NCBI GenBank assembly: GCA_964463135.1
Contig: CAYXBA010000017.1
Coordinates: forward strand, 14,876 to 78,875
Source: UBA6898 sp964463135
GTDB lineage: Bacteria > Nitrospirota > Thermodesulfovibrionia > Thermodesulfovibrionales > UBA6898
Length of the DNA: 64,000 bases
Direction: 5' to 3'
Shown here piece after piece: positions 51,079 through 60,341 of this stretch. The stretch's first letter is position 1. Every line of letters begins with the position of its first letter. The position numbers and the translations under genes are program-made. The notes below the pieces were generated by a model that saw only the letters and a list, made by a program, of their open reading frames with translations, ran no database searches and was not told the DNA's origin.

Positions 51079-53018
51079 CCGGATTTGTGCAATCAGGCGG
51101 TCTTTCTGTTGAGCCTGCACAAAGAACACTTAAATCAATGGGTGCCGCTATCGCACACCGAGGACCGGATGACACTGGTCTGTGGCTCGATTGTGCGTCA
51201 GGAATTGGTCTGTCTCACCGGCGTTTGTCGGTTGTGGACCTTTCTGTGGCAGGCCATCAGCCTATGGTCTCTGGCAGCGGGCGTTATGTAATTGTTTTTA
51301 ACGGAGAGATTTATAACCATCTTGCAGTCAGAAGATCACTTGAAGCACTTGGTACAGCTCCCAACTGGCAAGGACATTCCGATACGGAAACTCTGCTGGC
51401 AGGTTTTGATGCCTGGGATATTCAATCCACAATAGAAATGTCCATTGGCATGTTTGCCTTTGCGGTATGGGATCGGCATACCCGCATGCTCACCCTCGGG
51501 CGTGATCGTATGGGAGAGAAGCCAGTGTATTATGGCTGGCAGGGCGATGTCTTCCTGTTTGGTTCAGAGTTGAAGGCGCTACGGGCACATCCAGCTTTTA
51601 AAGCTGAGGTGGACCGCAATGCGCTTGCACTACTGATGAGACATAACTGCATCCCTGCGCCTTATTCTATTTATCAGGGAATTGCCAAGCTTCAACCCGG
51701 ATGTCTCTTGACAGTTTCTCTGAACAAGCGTGAACCGCGAGTGGTGCCATATTGGTCGGCTAAGCAGGTGGTGGAATCCGGCCTGGCACTGCCATTCGCG
51801 GGTAGTGCCAACGAGGCGGTGAACTCGTTAGAAATCTTGCTGAAGGACGCTGTTGGCCAGCAGATGATGGCCGATGTGCCCTTGGGGGCGTTTCTTTCGG
51901 GTGGGGTAGATTCGTCCACGGTAGTTGCGTTGATGCAGGCTCAGGCATCACGCCCGGTGCGCACTTTTTCCATCGGGTTTCATGACGAACTTTACAACGA
52001 AGCAGAACACGCCAAGGCTGTAGCTAAGCATTTGGGGACCGACCACACTGAGTTATATGTGACCTTCCAGGATGCGCTCGACGTGATCCCTCGTTTATCC
52101 AGCCTATACGACGAGCCTTTTGCTGATTCGTCTCAGATCCCAACCTATTTAGTTTCTAATATGGCCAGACAACATGTCACGGTGTCGTTGTCGGGCGATG
52201 CTGGAGATGAGCTGTTTGGAGGCTATAACCGTTATATTCTGACAAGTCGCATGTGGAAGAAGTTGTCTCTTTTGCCCGTTAGTATACGTTCCCTGATAGC
52301 GTGGGCTATTACGCGCGCATCACCTCGCAACTGGAATGCGATGGCCAAGGCTTTATTTCCAGTGCTGCCTGACAAATACGGGACAGTCAATTGGGGCGAT
52401 TATCTTCATAAAGGAGCGGGCGTGATGGCAAGCAGTTCTGTCCCAGAGTTATATCGCGGGGTTGTTTCTCATTGGCCCGACCCGGCAGCACTGGTAATAG
52501 GCGCTATTGAACCAGCCACCGTGCTCACCGATATAACACGACAGCCAGCGACAAACAGCGATATTGAGCGAATGATGGCGCTGGATATGCTCAGCTATTT
52601 GCCGGATGACATTCTTACTAAAGTTGACCGTGCTGCAATGGGAGTAAGTCTTGAGACGCGAGTGCCATTTCTGGATCACCGGGTAGTTGAGTTTGCCTGG
52701 CGCTTGCCGCTTGAACTCAAAATATGTGAAGGTGTGGGCAAGTGGATTTTGCGTCAAGTGCTTTACAAATATGTCCCAAAAGAACTGATTGAGCGGCCTA
52801 AACAGGGGTTTGGGGTGCCGATTGATTCCTGGTTACGCGGTCCGTTGCGGGATTGGTCAGAAGAGTTGTTAAGCGAAAAACGACTGAGACAGGAAGGTTT
52901 CTTTAATCCGGCGCCAATACGTCAGAAATGGTCGGAGCATCTCTCTGGCAAACTTAACTGGCAGTATCATCTGTGGGATGTGCTGATGTTTCAGTCATGG
53001 TTGGCGAATAACAAGTGA
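51066..53018 (+). CDS. asnB: Asparagine synthetase B-like amidotransferase (second copy)
   Basis: The 650-residue protein starts MCGLAGFVQ with Cys2. Glutaminase blocks (AHRGPDDTGLW, LSVVDLSVAGHQPM, VFNGEIYNH) and synthetase blocks (LSGGVDSSTVVAL about 278, ETRVPFLDHRVVEF) are intact. It is clearly a paralogue, not a recent duplicate, of the copy at 41770. Two such enzymes suggest two amidated or otherwise ligated positions in the polymer. It overlaps the next gene by four bases. Confidence 0.88.
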   Translation: MCGLAGFVQSGGLSVEPAQRTLKSMGAAIAHRGPDDTGLWLDCASGIGLSHRRLSVVDLSVAGHQPMVSGSGRYVIVFNGEIYNHLAVRRSLEALGTAPNWQGHSDTETLLAGFDAWDIQSTIEMSIGMFAFAVWDRHTRMLTLGRDRMGEKPVYYGWQGDVFLFGSELKALRAHPAFKAEVDRNALALLMRHNCIPAPYSIYQGIAKLQPGCLLTVSLNKREPRVVPYWSAKQVVESGLALPFAGSANEAVNSLEILLKDAVGQQMMADVPLGAFLSGGVDSSTVVALMQAQASRPVRTFSIGFHDELYNEAEHAKAVAKHLGTDHTELYVTFQDALDVIPRLSSLYDEPFADSSQIPTYLVSNMARQHVTVSLSGDAGDELFGGYNRYILTSRMWKKLSLLPVSIRSLIAWAITRASPRNWNAMAKALFPVLPDKYGTVNWGDYLHKGAGVMASSSVPELYRGVVSHWPDPAALVIGAIEPATVLTDITRQPATNSDIERMMALDMLSYLPDDILTKVDRAAMGVSLETRVPFLDHRVVEFAWRLPLELKICEGVGKWILRQVLYKYVPKELIERPKQGFGVPIDSWLRGPLRDWSEELLSEKRLRQEGFFNPAPIRQKWSEHLSGKLNWQYHLWDVLMFQSWLANNK

Positions 53019-54145
53019 TTCGGCCAAAGCTGCTATTCTTCATCACAGAAGACTGGGTTTTCTGTTCACACCGTCTTCCTCTTGCTCTTGCTGCTCTGGA
53101 TGCAGGTTATGATGTTGTACTCGTGACTAAAGTCAAAGCTCATGCTGATCTGATTCGTAGTAAAGGGATCAAACTTATTCCGTTTGATCTTGATCGCGGC
53201 AGCATGAATCCGTTGAAAGAGTTGGCGGCAATTGCCCGCCTTACCTCAATTTATCGCCAAGAACACCCTGATATTGTACACCATGTAGCTATCAAGCCAA
53301 TACTGTATGGTTCTGTTGCAGCTATACTTGCAGGGGTAACGAATATAATCAACGCTCTCACAGGGATGGGTTATCTCTTTACTGCCAATAATCTCAAAAC
53401 CCGCATGATCCGCCCATTCTTAAATATTGCTTTCAAAACAGTGCTGAATAGTAAAAAATCGCGACTGATAATGCAAAATCAGGATGACCTTACAATGTTG
53501 GTTAATGCCGGCATGGTTGATGCCACTCGAACAAGGCTCATTCGCGGGGCAGGAGTCGATACAAAGGAATTTTTTTTTCAACCAGAGCCAACTATGGTTA
53601 TGGTCAGCGTTGTATTGCCTGCACGCATGTTGAAAGATAAGGGGGTTGTTGAATTTGTCGCAGCGGCGCGCTTATTGAGAAACCGTGGCGTCAAGGCACA
53701 TTTTGTCCTGGTTGGTGATACTGATTCGCACAATCATGCTGCAATTAGTGTCACGCAGTTGTCTTACTGGGCAGCAGAGGGTTATGTCGACTGGTGGGAT
53801 CGACGTAATGATATGCCGAAGGTCTTGGCAAATTCCCATATCGTGTGCCTTCCTTCCTACCGTGAAGGATTGCCCAAGGCCCTGCTGGAGGCTGCGGCAA
53901 GCGGACGCCCTATAGTAACGACAGATACAATTGGTTGTCGAGAGGTAGTGCGGCATGGCATTAATGGCTTTCTGGTTCCCGTTCGTAGCACAGTTGAACT
54001 TGCCGATGCACTGCAACAGCTTATCGAAAATCCGGAATTACGCCAAAAGATGGGTCTCCGAGGACGAGAGATTGCGGTTGAAGAATTTGCAGTGGAAAAA
54101 ATTGCAGCTCAGACTTTAGCGCTTTACAGAGAATTGATGAACTAA
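53015..54145 (+). CDS. Glycosyltransferase family 4 (PglA/WbaZ-like)
   Basis: The 376-residue enzyme begins at GTG 53015. It has an N-terminal KLLFFITEDWVFCSHRLPLALAA, then NALTGMGYLF and VLPARMLKDKGVVEFV. The donor-site signature is LPSYREGLPKALLEAAASGRPIVTTD (E-x7-E). GT4 enzymes next to a PglC-like initiating transferase commonly add the second sugar of the lipid-linked unit. The stop overlaps the next ATG by one base. Confidence 0.88.
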   Translation: MIRPKLLFFITEDWVFCSHRLPLALAALDAGYDVVLVTKVKAHADLIRSKGIKLIPFDLDRGSMNPLKELAAIARLTSIYRQEHPDIVHHVAIKPILYGSVAAILAGVTNIINALTGMGYLFTANNLKTRMIRPFLNIAFKTVLNSKKSRLIMQNQDDLTMLVNAGMVDATRTRLIRGAGVDTKEFFFQPEPTMVMVSVVLPARMLKDKGVVEFVAAARLLRNRGVKAHFVLVGDTDSHNHAAISVTQLSYWAAEGYVDWWDRRNDMPKVLANSHIVCLPSYREGLPKALLEAAASGRPIVTTDTIGCREVVRHGINGFLVPVRSTVELADALQQLIENPELRQKMGLRGREIAVEEFAVEKIAAQTLALYRELMN

Positions 54146-54705
54146 TGAAACGGCTCTTTGACCTTGCCTTTTCACTTCTGGCTATCGTAATCCTTGCCAT
54201 GCCTATGCTGCTTGTCGCCATCTTGGTTAAGCTCACCTCTGCCGGTCCCATCCTCTACTGGTCTGACAGGGTTGGTCGCAATAACTCAATCTTCAAGATG
54301 CCGAAGTTCCGCACCATGAGGACCGATACCCCTGCTGTTGCCACACACCTGCTCGACAACCCTGATCGCTATCTGACTCCCATAGGCAAGTTTCTTCGCA
54401 AGTCCAGCCTCGACGAACTGCCCCAGTTCTGGAATATTCTCAAAGGTGAAATGAGTTTTGTCGGACCGAGGCCTGCCCTCTTCAACCAGGACGATCTGAT
54501 CGCACTTAGGACCGAGAAAGGAATCCATAAACTCACCCCCGGCCTGACCGGCTGGGCCCAGATTAATGGCCGCGACGAACTGCCGATTCCGGTTAAGGTC
54601 GATTTCGATGAGTATTATCTGAGGCACCAATCCTTTCTTTTTGATCTCCGAATCCTTTTCCTTACTGCCCTGAAAGTTATAAGGCGGGAGGGGGTGAAAC
54701 ATTAA
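54145..54705 (+). CDS. Initiating sugar-phosphate transferase (PglC-like, monotopic)
   Basis: The 186-residue protein has one re-entrant hydrophobic helix (LLAIVILAMPMLLVAILVKL), then GPILYWSDRVG, KMPKFRTMRTD, SSLDELPQFWNILKGEMSFVGPRPAL and PGLTGWAQINGRDELP. It is the short form of the polyprenyl-phosphate sugar-1-phosphate transferase family. It starts assembly by loading a sugar phosphate on undecaprenyl phosphate. A likely donor is a UDP-linked 6-deoxy amino sugar made from the FlaA1/WbpM-type product at 55960. Confidence 0.92.
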   Translation: MKRLFDLAFSLLAIVILAMPMLLVAILVKLTSAGPILYWSDRVGRNNSIFKMPKFRTMRTDTPAVATHLLDNPDRYLTPIGKFLRKSSLDELPQFWNILKGEMSFVGPRPALFNQDDLIALRTEKGIHKLTPGLTGWAQINGRDELPIPVKVDFDEYYLRHQSFLFDLRILFLTALKVIRREGVKH

Positions 54706-54719
54706 GACAAGCTGGCAAA

Positions 54720-55118
54720 ATGAATACATTCCGCCCATTGAAACTTAAACCGGCTTGGCGCTGTATCGGTGCGGCGCTGGTAGCCGCAGTCATTTACTTA
54801 TCTCTGACAGATGCTTTTCCGCCCTATCTACAGATTGAAAATGACCTTAAGCTCGGCCATATCCTTGCATACGCTGTTCTGGTTCTTTACTTTGCCCAAT
54901 TGATTATCAATTCTCGCATTGGCTGGTTCATTTCCGGTTTCTTTGTTGTTATGGGAATTATTCTTGAATATATTCAGGGGATAACGTGGTACCGGACATT
55001 TTCTTATTATGATATGTTCGCAAATATTCTAGGCGTCTCTGTTGGCTTCATTCTTTCAAAAACTCCCCTGGTGAATTCAGTCAAATATATCGATCGAAAA
55101 ATAGCCGGACAGTTCTGA
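54720..55118 (+). CDS. VanZ-like membrane protein
   Basis: The 132-residue protein has four hydrophobic helices and the motif KLGHILAYAVLVLYFAQL with GIILEYIQGITWYRTFSYYDMFANILGVSVGF, typical of VanZ-like proteins. Small VanZ-like genes often close EPS operons. Their biochemical function is not known. It is the last clear gene of the transcript. Confidence 0.75.
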   Translation: MNTFRPLKLKPAWRCIGAALVAAVIYLSLTDAFPPYLQIENDLKLGHILAYAVLVLYFAQLIINSRIGWFISGFFVVMGIILEYIQGITWYRTFSYYDMFANILGVSVGFILSKTPLVNSVKYIDRKIAGQF

Positions 55119-55173
55119 GTCAGGGCTGAGAAATAACTGGGCCGGAATGGTAAAATAGCACTGGAGATACGAA

Positions 55174-55659
55174 ATGAAAGAATCGATATATCTTGAAACC
55201 ACAGTTGTCAGTTATTACGCGTCAAAACCCAGCCGCGACATAATAGTTCTTGCGCATCAGGAAATAACGCGGGAGTGGTGGGATACGGCATTAAAGAGGT
55301 ATGATGCTTTCATTTCTGAAATCGTGGTTGAGGAGGCCAGGGCTGGTGATCCCGATGCGGCAAAGAAACGATTAGCACTATTGAAAAGGTTCACTCATCT
55401 TGATCTGAATCCGACGGTCGAGAAGATGGCCCAAGTGTATGTAGAAAAGCTGAAAATACCTCCTAAGGCTCTCCGCGATGCTGTTCATCTTGCCGTTGCA
55501 TCGGTCCATAGCGTCGATTATCTCGTGACCTGGAATTGCTCTCATATTGCAAACGGAGAAGTTATCAAGAAACTGATGCAGATAAATATGTCCCACGGCA
55601 TTAAGACTCCGATAATATGTACCCCGGAAGAATTAATGCCGACGATGAAAGGAGAATGA
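55174..55659 (+). CDS. PIN-like toxin
   Basis: The 161-residue protein reads SIYLETTVVSYYASKPSRD, FISEIVVEEARAGDPDAAKKRL, LRDAVHLAVASVHSVDYLVTWNCSHI. This gives the acidic and Asn positions expected in PIN nucleases, although the first motif has E in place of the usual D (LETT). Its partner is the tiny gene at 55664. Opposite to most type II pairs, the toxin gene comes first. Confidence 0.75.
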   Translation: MKESIYLETTVVSYYASKPSRDIIVLAHQEITREWWDTALKRYDAFISEIVVEEARAGDPDAAKKRLALLKRFTHLDLNPTVEKMAQVYVEKLKIPPKALRDAVHLAVASVHSVDYLVTWNCSHIANGEVIKKLMQINMSHGIKTPIICTPEELMPTMKGE

Positions 55660-55663
55660 GATT

Positions 55664-55831
55664 ATGTGGAAAGATCCGATAGTTCAGGAAGTCCGAAAGG
55701 CTGGAGAAGAACTGGCAAAGAAGTCGAACTATAGCCTTCGAGGTCTATTTCAAAACCTCCGGAGTAGTGAAAAAAAGAGCAGGGCCAAAGTTCAGACAAG
55801 AGTAAAGGAACATCTCAGGAAGGCAGGATAA
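55664..55831 (+). CDS. Small antitoxin-like partner of the PIN gene
   Basis: The 55-residue protein starts MWKDPIVQEVRKAGEELAKK and is helical and strongly basic at its C-terminus (KVQTRVKEHLRKAG). A GGAGAATGAG ribosome-binding site precedes it, and it follows the PIN gene by four bases. Small proteins beginning MWKDPIV commonly accompany PIN toxins. The role is inferred from that pairing. Confidence 0.7.
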   Translation: MWKDPIVQEVRKAGEELAKKSNYSLRGLFQNLRSSEKKSRAKVQTRVKEHLRKAG

Positions 55832-55959
55832 ATAAGGTAATCTATCCCTTACCTTTAATCAATCAAGCCCTTTAAGTAATTTGTAATGGCAGCTCTCTTT
55901 CTGGTAGATTATCTTCATTGGAAAAGCCTGTAAAAATAAAGCAGCAGGCAGGGGACAAC

Positions 55960-57897
55960 ATGGGGCGGCTTCTCACTACAAGGATCTACACATTTCTCAG
56001 GGACACCATATTCCGCTATCGGCGGATCATGGTCGCACTTCTTCATCTTCTTCAGGCTGCTGCTGCTAATTACTTTGCCTTTGTCCTCAGATTCGAAGGC
56101 TTCATATCCCACACTTTCAATGACGCGCAGTGGCATATATTTCTGAGTTATCTGCCTGTCCTGCTTGCGATCCGCCTTGCAATGTACGCCGGCTTTGGGC
56201 TGTACAAGGACCTCTGGAAATATTCAAGCGTCAGGGATCTTGTTAAGCTCATGTGGACGGTCCTTCTTGGAAGCGTTGTCTTCTTTGTTCTGGTCAGACT
56301 GCTCACTGGCGATACCCAATATCCACGCTCCATCTATATCCTTGACGGCCTGCTGCTCCTGATGATCTCAGGCGGCACGAGGCTTGGGTTTCGGGTATTC
56401 CGGGAATACCTTGAGCGCCAGGTCTCGTCAAGAAAGGTTCTTATCATAGGTGCAGGAGATGCCGGCGAGATGATCGTGCGGGATATGCTGAATAATCCCC
56501 GCTACAATATTGAGCCGATCGGCTTTATCGATGACAATCCTCGTAAGAAAGGGATGCAGATCCACGGTCTGCCGATCTTCGGCCCAAGGGAAAAGATCGT
56601 TGATGTGGTGAAGCTGCATCAGCCGGATGAGATCCTGATCGCGCTGCCTGCTATGAGCGCAAAGGTCATCCGGGAGGTCTATGAGTATTGCAAGGCGTTT
56701 CACATACCGGTAAAGACCCTTCCCGGTCTGCATGACATAATTGAGGGGAAGGTAACGGTTTCACAGATCCGGCCGCTTTCTCTTGAAGATCTTCTCGAGA
56801 GGGAGCCGATACGTACGGATATTGAGGAGGTATCTGCTCATATCAAGGGCAAGGCTGTGCTGGTGACCGGGGCAGGCGGCTCGATCGGCTCTGAGCTCTG
56901 CAGGCAGATCATGCTGTATGGCCCGTCAAAACTTATTCTTTTTGATCGATATGAAAATGGCCTTTTCGCTATTGATATGGAACTAAGGAACAAAGAACAA
57001 AAAGCAAAGAGCAAGGGGCAGAACCCATCACCCGTTATAGTTACTGTTGTGGGCGATATGCGAGATGTTGCAACGGTTGCCGCACTCTTCTCTGAGTTCA
57101 GACCCCAGGTAGTATTTCATGCTGCAGCCCACAAGCATGTGCCGCTCATGGAGCTGAATGCCCTCGAGGCGGTGAAGAACAACATCTTCGGCACACGCAA
57201 CTTGATACAGGCAGCTTCACAGTATGGGACAGAGAGCTTTGTGACCATCTCGACAGACAAGGCGGTCAACCCGACCAATGTGATGGGTGCAACGAAACGC
57301 ATAACAGAATTTCTGGGACTCAGCATGAACGGGAGCTCCTCAACAAAATTCACAACTGTGCGGTTCGGCAATGTCCTCGGCAGCAACGGCAGCGTTGTGC
57401 ATATCTTCAGGGAGCAACTGCATAACGGCGGCCCGATCACGGTAACCCACCCAGACATAAAACGTTTTTTTATGCTTATACCGGAGGCTGTTCAGCTTGT
57501 GCTTATTTCAGCTGCGCTTGGAAAAGGCGGGGATATCTACGTCCTCGAAATGGGTGACCAGATAAGAATAGTGGATCTCGCCGAAAACATCATCAGACTC
57601 TCAGGCATGGTTCCCCATGAAGATATTCAGATAGAGTTCACTGGCCTGAGGCCGGGAGAAAAACTCTTTGAAGAGCTTTTCGATGAGACAGAACGGTCAA
57701 CAGAAACGCCGCACGAGAAGATACGCGCCGCGATCCCGTCGTTTGTTCCAACTTACCTTGAGCTGCAGGTCCATATTGATGAATTCGAACGCATTATCAA
57801 AGAGAACGCGGTCGATGAGGTGATCCCGGCCCTGCAGAAGATCGTCCCAAACTATCGTCAGAACGCCCCGCAGGTACAATGCTCGCCTTCGGCATAG
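55960..57897 (+). CDS. FlaA1/WbpM/CapD-type membrane sugar dehydratase or epimerase
   Basis: From ATG 55960 (AGGGGA upstream; a TTG at 55918 is the alternative) the protein has about 645 residues. Four membrane helices are followed by a nucleotide-binding domain (VLIIGAGDAGEMIVRDML). The catalytic SDR domain then follows with VLVTGAGGSIGSELCRQI, HAAAHKHVPLME and STDKAVNPTNVMGATKR, where Met takes the place of the usual Tyr as in WbpM/PglF dehydratases. It should convert UDP-GlcNAc to the 4-keto-6-deoxy sugar. An in-frame 7-bp repeat (56985-57019) adds about ten residues before VIVTVVGDMRD. Confidence 0.9.
   Translation: MGRLLTTRIYTFLRDTIFRYRRIMVALLHLLQAAAANYFAFVLRFEGFISHTFNDAQWHIFLSYLPVLLAIRLAMYAGFGLYKDLWKYSSVRDLVKLMWTVLLGSVVFFVLVRLLTGDTQYPRSIYILDGLLLLMISGGTRLGFRVFREYLERQVSSRKVLIIGAGDAGEMIVRDMLNNPRYNIEPIGFIDDNPRKKGMQIHGLPIFGPREKIVDVVKLHQPDEILIALPAMSAKVIREVYEYCKAFHIPVKTLPGLHDIIEGKVTVSQIRPLSLEDLLEREPIRTDIEEVSAHIKGKAVLVTGAGGSIGSELCRQIMLYGPSKLILFDRYENGLFAIDMELRNKEQKAKSKGQNPSPVIVTVVGDMRDVATVAALFSEFRPQVVFHAAAHKHVPLMELNALEAVKNNIFGTRNLIQAASQYGTESFVTISTDKAVNPTNVMGATKRITEFLGLSMNGSSSTKFTTVRFGNVLGSNGSVVHIFREQLHNGGPITVTHPDIKRFFMLIPEAVQLVLISAALGKGGDIYVLEMGDQIRIVDLAENIIRLSGMVPHEDIQIEFTGLRPGEKLFEELFDETERSTETPHEKIRAAIPSFVPTYLELQVHIDEFERIIKENAVDEVIPALQKIVPNYRQNAPQVQCSPSA
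56985..57019 (+). repeat. In-frame 7-bp tandem repeat inside the dehydratase
   Basis: Five units (AAGGAAC, AAAGAAC, AAAAAGC, AAAGAGC, AAGGGGC) code for the basic insert NKEQKAKSKGQ in a loop of the SDR domain. The period is exactly seven. AAAGAAC and AAAGAGC also occur at 9005-9018. Confidence 0.75.
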
Positions 57898-58157
57898 AGC
57901 AACTCTCAAAAAAAGAGGGCTATCTCTTTTATCGGCTCACAGATAAAGACAAGGATCAGCTTGTTGATCACCTTGACCTTTATGAAACTGATGACGCTGC
58001 TCTTGAAGCGCTCCTTGAGAAGGCAGTTCTTGAAGCAAAGGAGGCACTTATCGATGCGGGACGAGCGCGGGATGTCATGGGCCGGCAATATCAGACCGTA
58101 AACTTCTCGGGCTGGATGCAGGACCTCCTCAAGAAAGCGATCGAGAAGCATTGGTAA
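57879..58157 (+). CDS. Small acidic helical protein, unknown
   Basis: The 92-residue product overlaps the dehydratase gene by 19 bases, so it is probably coupled to it. It is helical and acidic in the middle (DALEALLEKAVLEAKEALIDAG-like) with a tryptophan-containing end (GWMQDLLKKAIEKHW). I recognise no family. The next 150 bases contain no gene, though the minus strand there reads KKIVIDGKGLLQNNVYKDFVE, possibly the C-terminal remnant of a lost gene. Confidence 0.5.
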   Translation: MLAFGIEQLSKKEGYLFYRLTDKDKDQLVDHLDLYETDDAALEALLEKAVLEAKEALIDAGRARDVMGRQYQTVNFSGWMQDLLKKAIEKHW

Positions 58158-58309
58158 TCTCGACGAAGTCTTTGTAGACATTGTTCTGCAAAAGACCTTT
58201 GCCGTCTATCACGATCTTCTTCCGCAGGTTCCGCTTTTGTCTTCGAAGGGTTTATAATGACAGACATGCAGGTAGAACAGTCACTGTGTATGGATAATGT
58301 CAGGTAAGA

Positions 58310-58582
58310 ATGCCGACAATTTATAGGGTAAAGGGCTACAGCTTCTTTTTCTTCTCAAATGAAGGCGACCCTCAGGAGCCAGCCCATATCCATCTGCGCA
58401 AGGGCTCAAGCACTGCAAAATTCTGGCTTGAGCCTGAGGTGAGGCTCGAAAACTCCTATGCATTAAATACTTCAGAATTGAATGAACTTGAAGGTATAAT
58501 AGAGCAGAAGCAGGATTTATTTAAGGAGGCTTGGTATGCATACTTCGGTAGCTACGGCAGCAGCCAGGAAGGTTTGGACTGA
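58310..58582 (+). CDS. DUF4160 family protein
   Basis: The 90-residue protein reads PTIYRVKGYSFFFFSNEGDP, EPAHIHLRKGSSTAKFWLEP, matching DUF4160. Members commonly pair with a DUF2442 protein, encoded here in the overlapping next gene (47-base overlap). A toxin-antitoxin role has been suggested for such pairs by genomic context only. Confidence 0.82.
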   Translation: MPTIYRVKGYSFFFFSNEGDPQEPAHIHLRKGSSTAKFWLEPEVRLENSYALNTSELNELEGIIEQKQDLFKEAWYAYFGSYGSSQEGLD

Positions 58583-58793
58583 TTCCGAAAACCTTTGGCT
58601 GGAACTTACTGATGGCAGGCAGTTGTCTGTGCCTCTGGCATATTTCCCCAGACTTTTACATGCCACATCTCAGCAGCGTTCGCAATTCGAGTTGAGTGGA
58701 GGAGGCACAGGTATTCACTGGGAAGAGATAGATGAGGATATCAGCGTTGCAGGCCTCCTGTTCGGCGTAGGTGACCGGAAAAAAACTGCCTGA
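58536..58793 (+). CDS. DUF2442 family protein
   Basis: The 85-residue protein has VWTDSENLWLELTDGRQLSVPLAYFPRLLHA and GIHWEEIDEDISVAGLLFG, the DUF2442 signature. It starts at ATG 58536 after AAGGAGG, within the end of the DUF4160 gene. It is the probable partner of that protein. Confidence 0.85.
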   Translation: MHTSVATAAARKVWTDSENLWLELTDGRQLSVPLAYFPRLLHATSQQRSQFELSGGGTGIHWEEIDEDISVAGLLFGVGDRKKTA

Positions 58794-58890
58794 TCCCGCG
58801 TTGAATGCATTTGACTGATCTCCCCGCTGCTGCTGGCCTCTCCACACTCCGGTCTTCATAAAACTTCCCCTTTCCCTGCTACAATACCCC

Positions 58891-60021
58891 ATGAAGTTAT
58901 CTCCTGAAGAGCGTATTGTCCTTCTCCTCTTGCAGCCTTTTCCTTCGGCTTTGGTCATGCAGGAAGTTCAGACACTCCTGTCAAACATATCAAGGCCTGT
59001 TAATTATGACCGGCTCATTCAGCTTGCAAATATGAACCAGGTGACACCTCTGCTTTATAAAAACCTTTCAACTATTCAGATCGTTCCACGCGCGATTATA
59101 CAGCTGCTCCAGACTCACTACATAATGACCATCCAAAGAAATGCTGCCCATCTTAAAGAGACCTTGCAGCTAATCAATATCTTAAGCCGGGCAGGGATAA
59201 GCTCAATCCCTCTGAAAGGTTCCTTTGCTGCCGAGACCCTGCTGGGCGATATGGGCCTGTACCCCACCTCTGATCTAGACCTCCTTGTCCGGTGGGGCGA
59301 CCTGAAAAAGGCACGAGACATACTCATCACAAACGGATATGAGATCAGCAGTGTCATCAGTGAGCAGGACCAGCTGGCAGGCTCATATCATCTCTACTTT
59401 CACAAAGAGGCAACTGTGTTGGAACTTCACTGGAACCTGGTAATGCGCTACTTCAGTGTCGATCCGGATTACTGGTGGAAGGATCTGACGACCACTGAAT
59501 ATCAAGGCCAAAAGATCCTTCAGCTATCACAGGAGAGGTATCTCCTCTATCTGGTCTTTCGGTTATTTTCCCATGGGTTCCTGCCACTCAGGTTTTTCAT
59601 GCTTCCCCTCGGGATAGTCTCCAGGCAGGCTAACGCCTTTGACTGGGACAAGTTCATGCAATATGCCAGGGAATTAAAGATGGGGCGGCTTGCGAACTTT
59701 ACCGCAAATATCTTCCATGATATATTCTCTGTCGAGATCCCGGAGCCTGTCGAGCGCAGCAGGATGATTGGCTATGACGTTCTTAAGAACAAAGTCATGG
59801 CGGGGGTTTTCAATCCGCCGATCAACTCACGTCTCAGGATGCTCATGCTTTTGGTCCTTCTTGACTCCCCTCTGAATATTCTCAGAGTACTCCTTCGAAG
59901 ACTCTTCCCGCATCCTGCCGAGATCCGCCTTCGGTACAACCTCCCCCACGGCTCACTGAAACTCCTCCCCTATTATCTTTTCAATCCCCTGATCATGCTG
60001 TTCAAGTCTATTAAGCGTTAG
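58891..60021 (+). CDS. Nucleotidyltransferase family protein (NTP_transf_5-like)
   Basis: The 376-residue protein has GISSIPLKGSFAAETLLGDMGLYPTSDLDLLVR, which combines the lysine-glycine and DxD elements of the PF14907-like nucleotidyltransferase family often found in EPS loci. YHLYFHKEATVLELHWNLVMRYF follows. The substrate is unknown. The stop TAG lies in the first AAGCGTTAGGCG word of the following array. Confidence 0.78.
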   Translation: MKLSPEERIVLLLLQPFPSALVMQEVQTLLSNISRPVNYDRLIQLANMNQVTPLLYKNLSTIQIVPRAIIQLLQTHYIMTIQRNAAHLKETLQLINILSRAGISSIPLKGSFAAETLLGDMGLYPTSDLDLLVRWGDLKKARDILITNGYEISSVISEQDQLAGSYHLYFHKEATVLELHWNLVMRYFSVDPDYWWKDLTTTEYQGQKILQLSQERYLLYLVFRLFSHGFLPLRFFMLPLGIVSRQANAFDWDKFMQYARELKMGRLANFTANIFHDIFSVEIPEPVERSRMIGYDVLKNKVMAGVFNPPINSRLRMLMLLVLLDSPLNILRVLLRRLFPHPAEIRLRYNLPHGSLKLLPYYLFNPLIMLFKSIKR

Positions 60022-60260
60022 GCGTAGTAAGGCCGTAAAGCGTGAAGTGTAAAGCGTGAAGCGTAAACGGTTAATGAGCGCGAAGCGTTACAAAGACCGT
60101 GAGGCGTGAAGTGTAAAGCGTAAACGGTTAATGAGCGCGAAGCGTTACAAAGACCGTGAAGCGTAAGTTTAATAGCAAAGAGCTGAGGCGTGGAAAGACC
60201 GTGAATCGTAAGTCGTAAATCGTGAATCGAAAAAAAGCCAAGAGCTGAGAGCTGGAGGGC
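60016..60260 (+). repeat. GCGTAAA-type heptamer array with 60-bp higher-order copies
   Basis: GGCCGTAAAGCGTGAAGTG, GTAAAGCGTGAAGCGTAAACGG and similar words fill this 320-base gap. A unit containing GTTAATGAGCGCGAAGCG is present twice (about 60069 and 60128) in near-identical tandem form. The right end changes to CGTGAATCGTAAGTCG and GAGCTGAGAGCTGG words. Apart from the promoter-like site at 60309 nothing else is seen. Confidence 0.82.
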
Positions 60261-60308
60261 TGAGATGAACATGCATTGTTTTGTTCTTCATTTTCATAGC
60301 TCTCGTGA

Positions 60309-60314
60309 TATAAT
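60309..60314 (+). promoter_or_regulatory. -10 box for the DUF433/DUF5615 pair
   Basis: A perfect TATAAT lies 27 bases before the DUF433 start. No good -35 is found at 16-18 bases (TTCATT at 60287 is weak). Confidence 0.4.
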
Positions 60315-60341
60315 GAATTCAATACGGAAGGAGTGAACACT

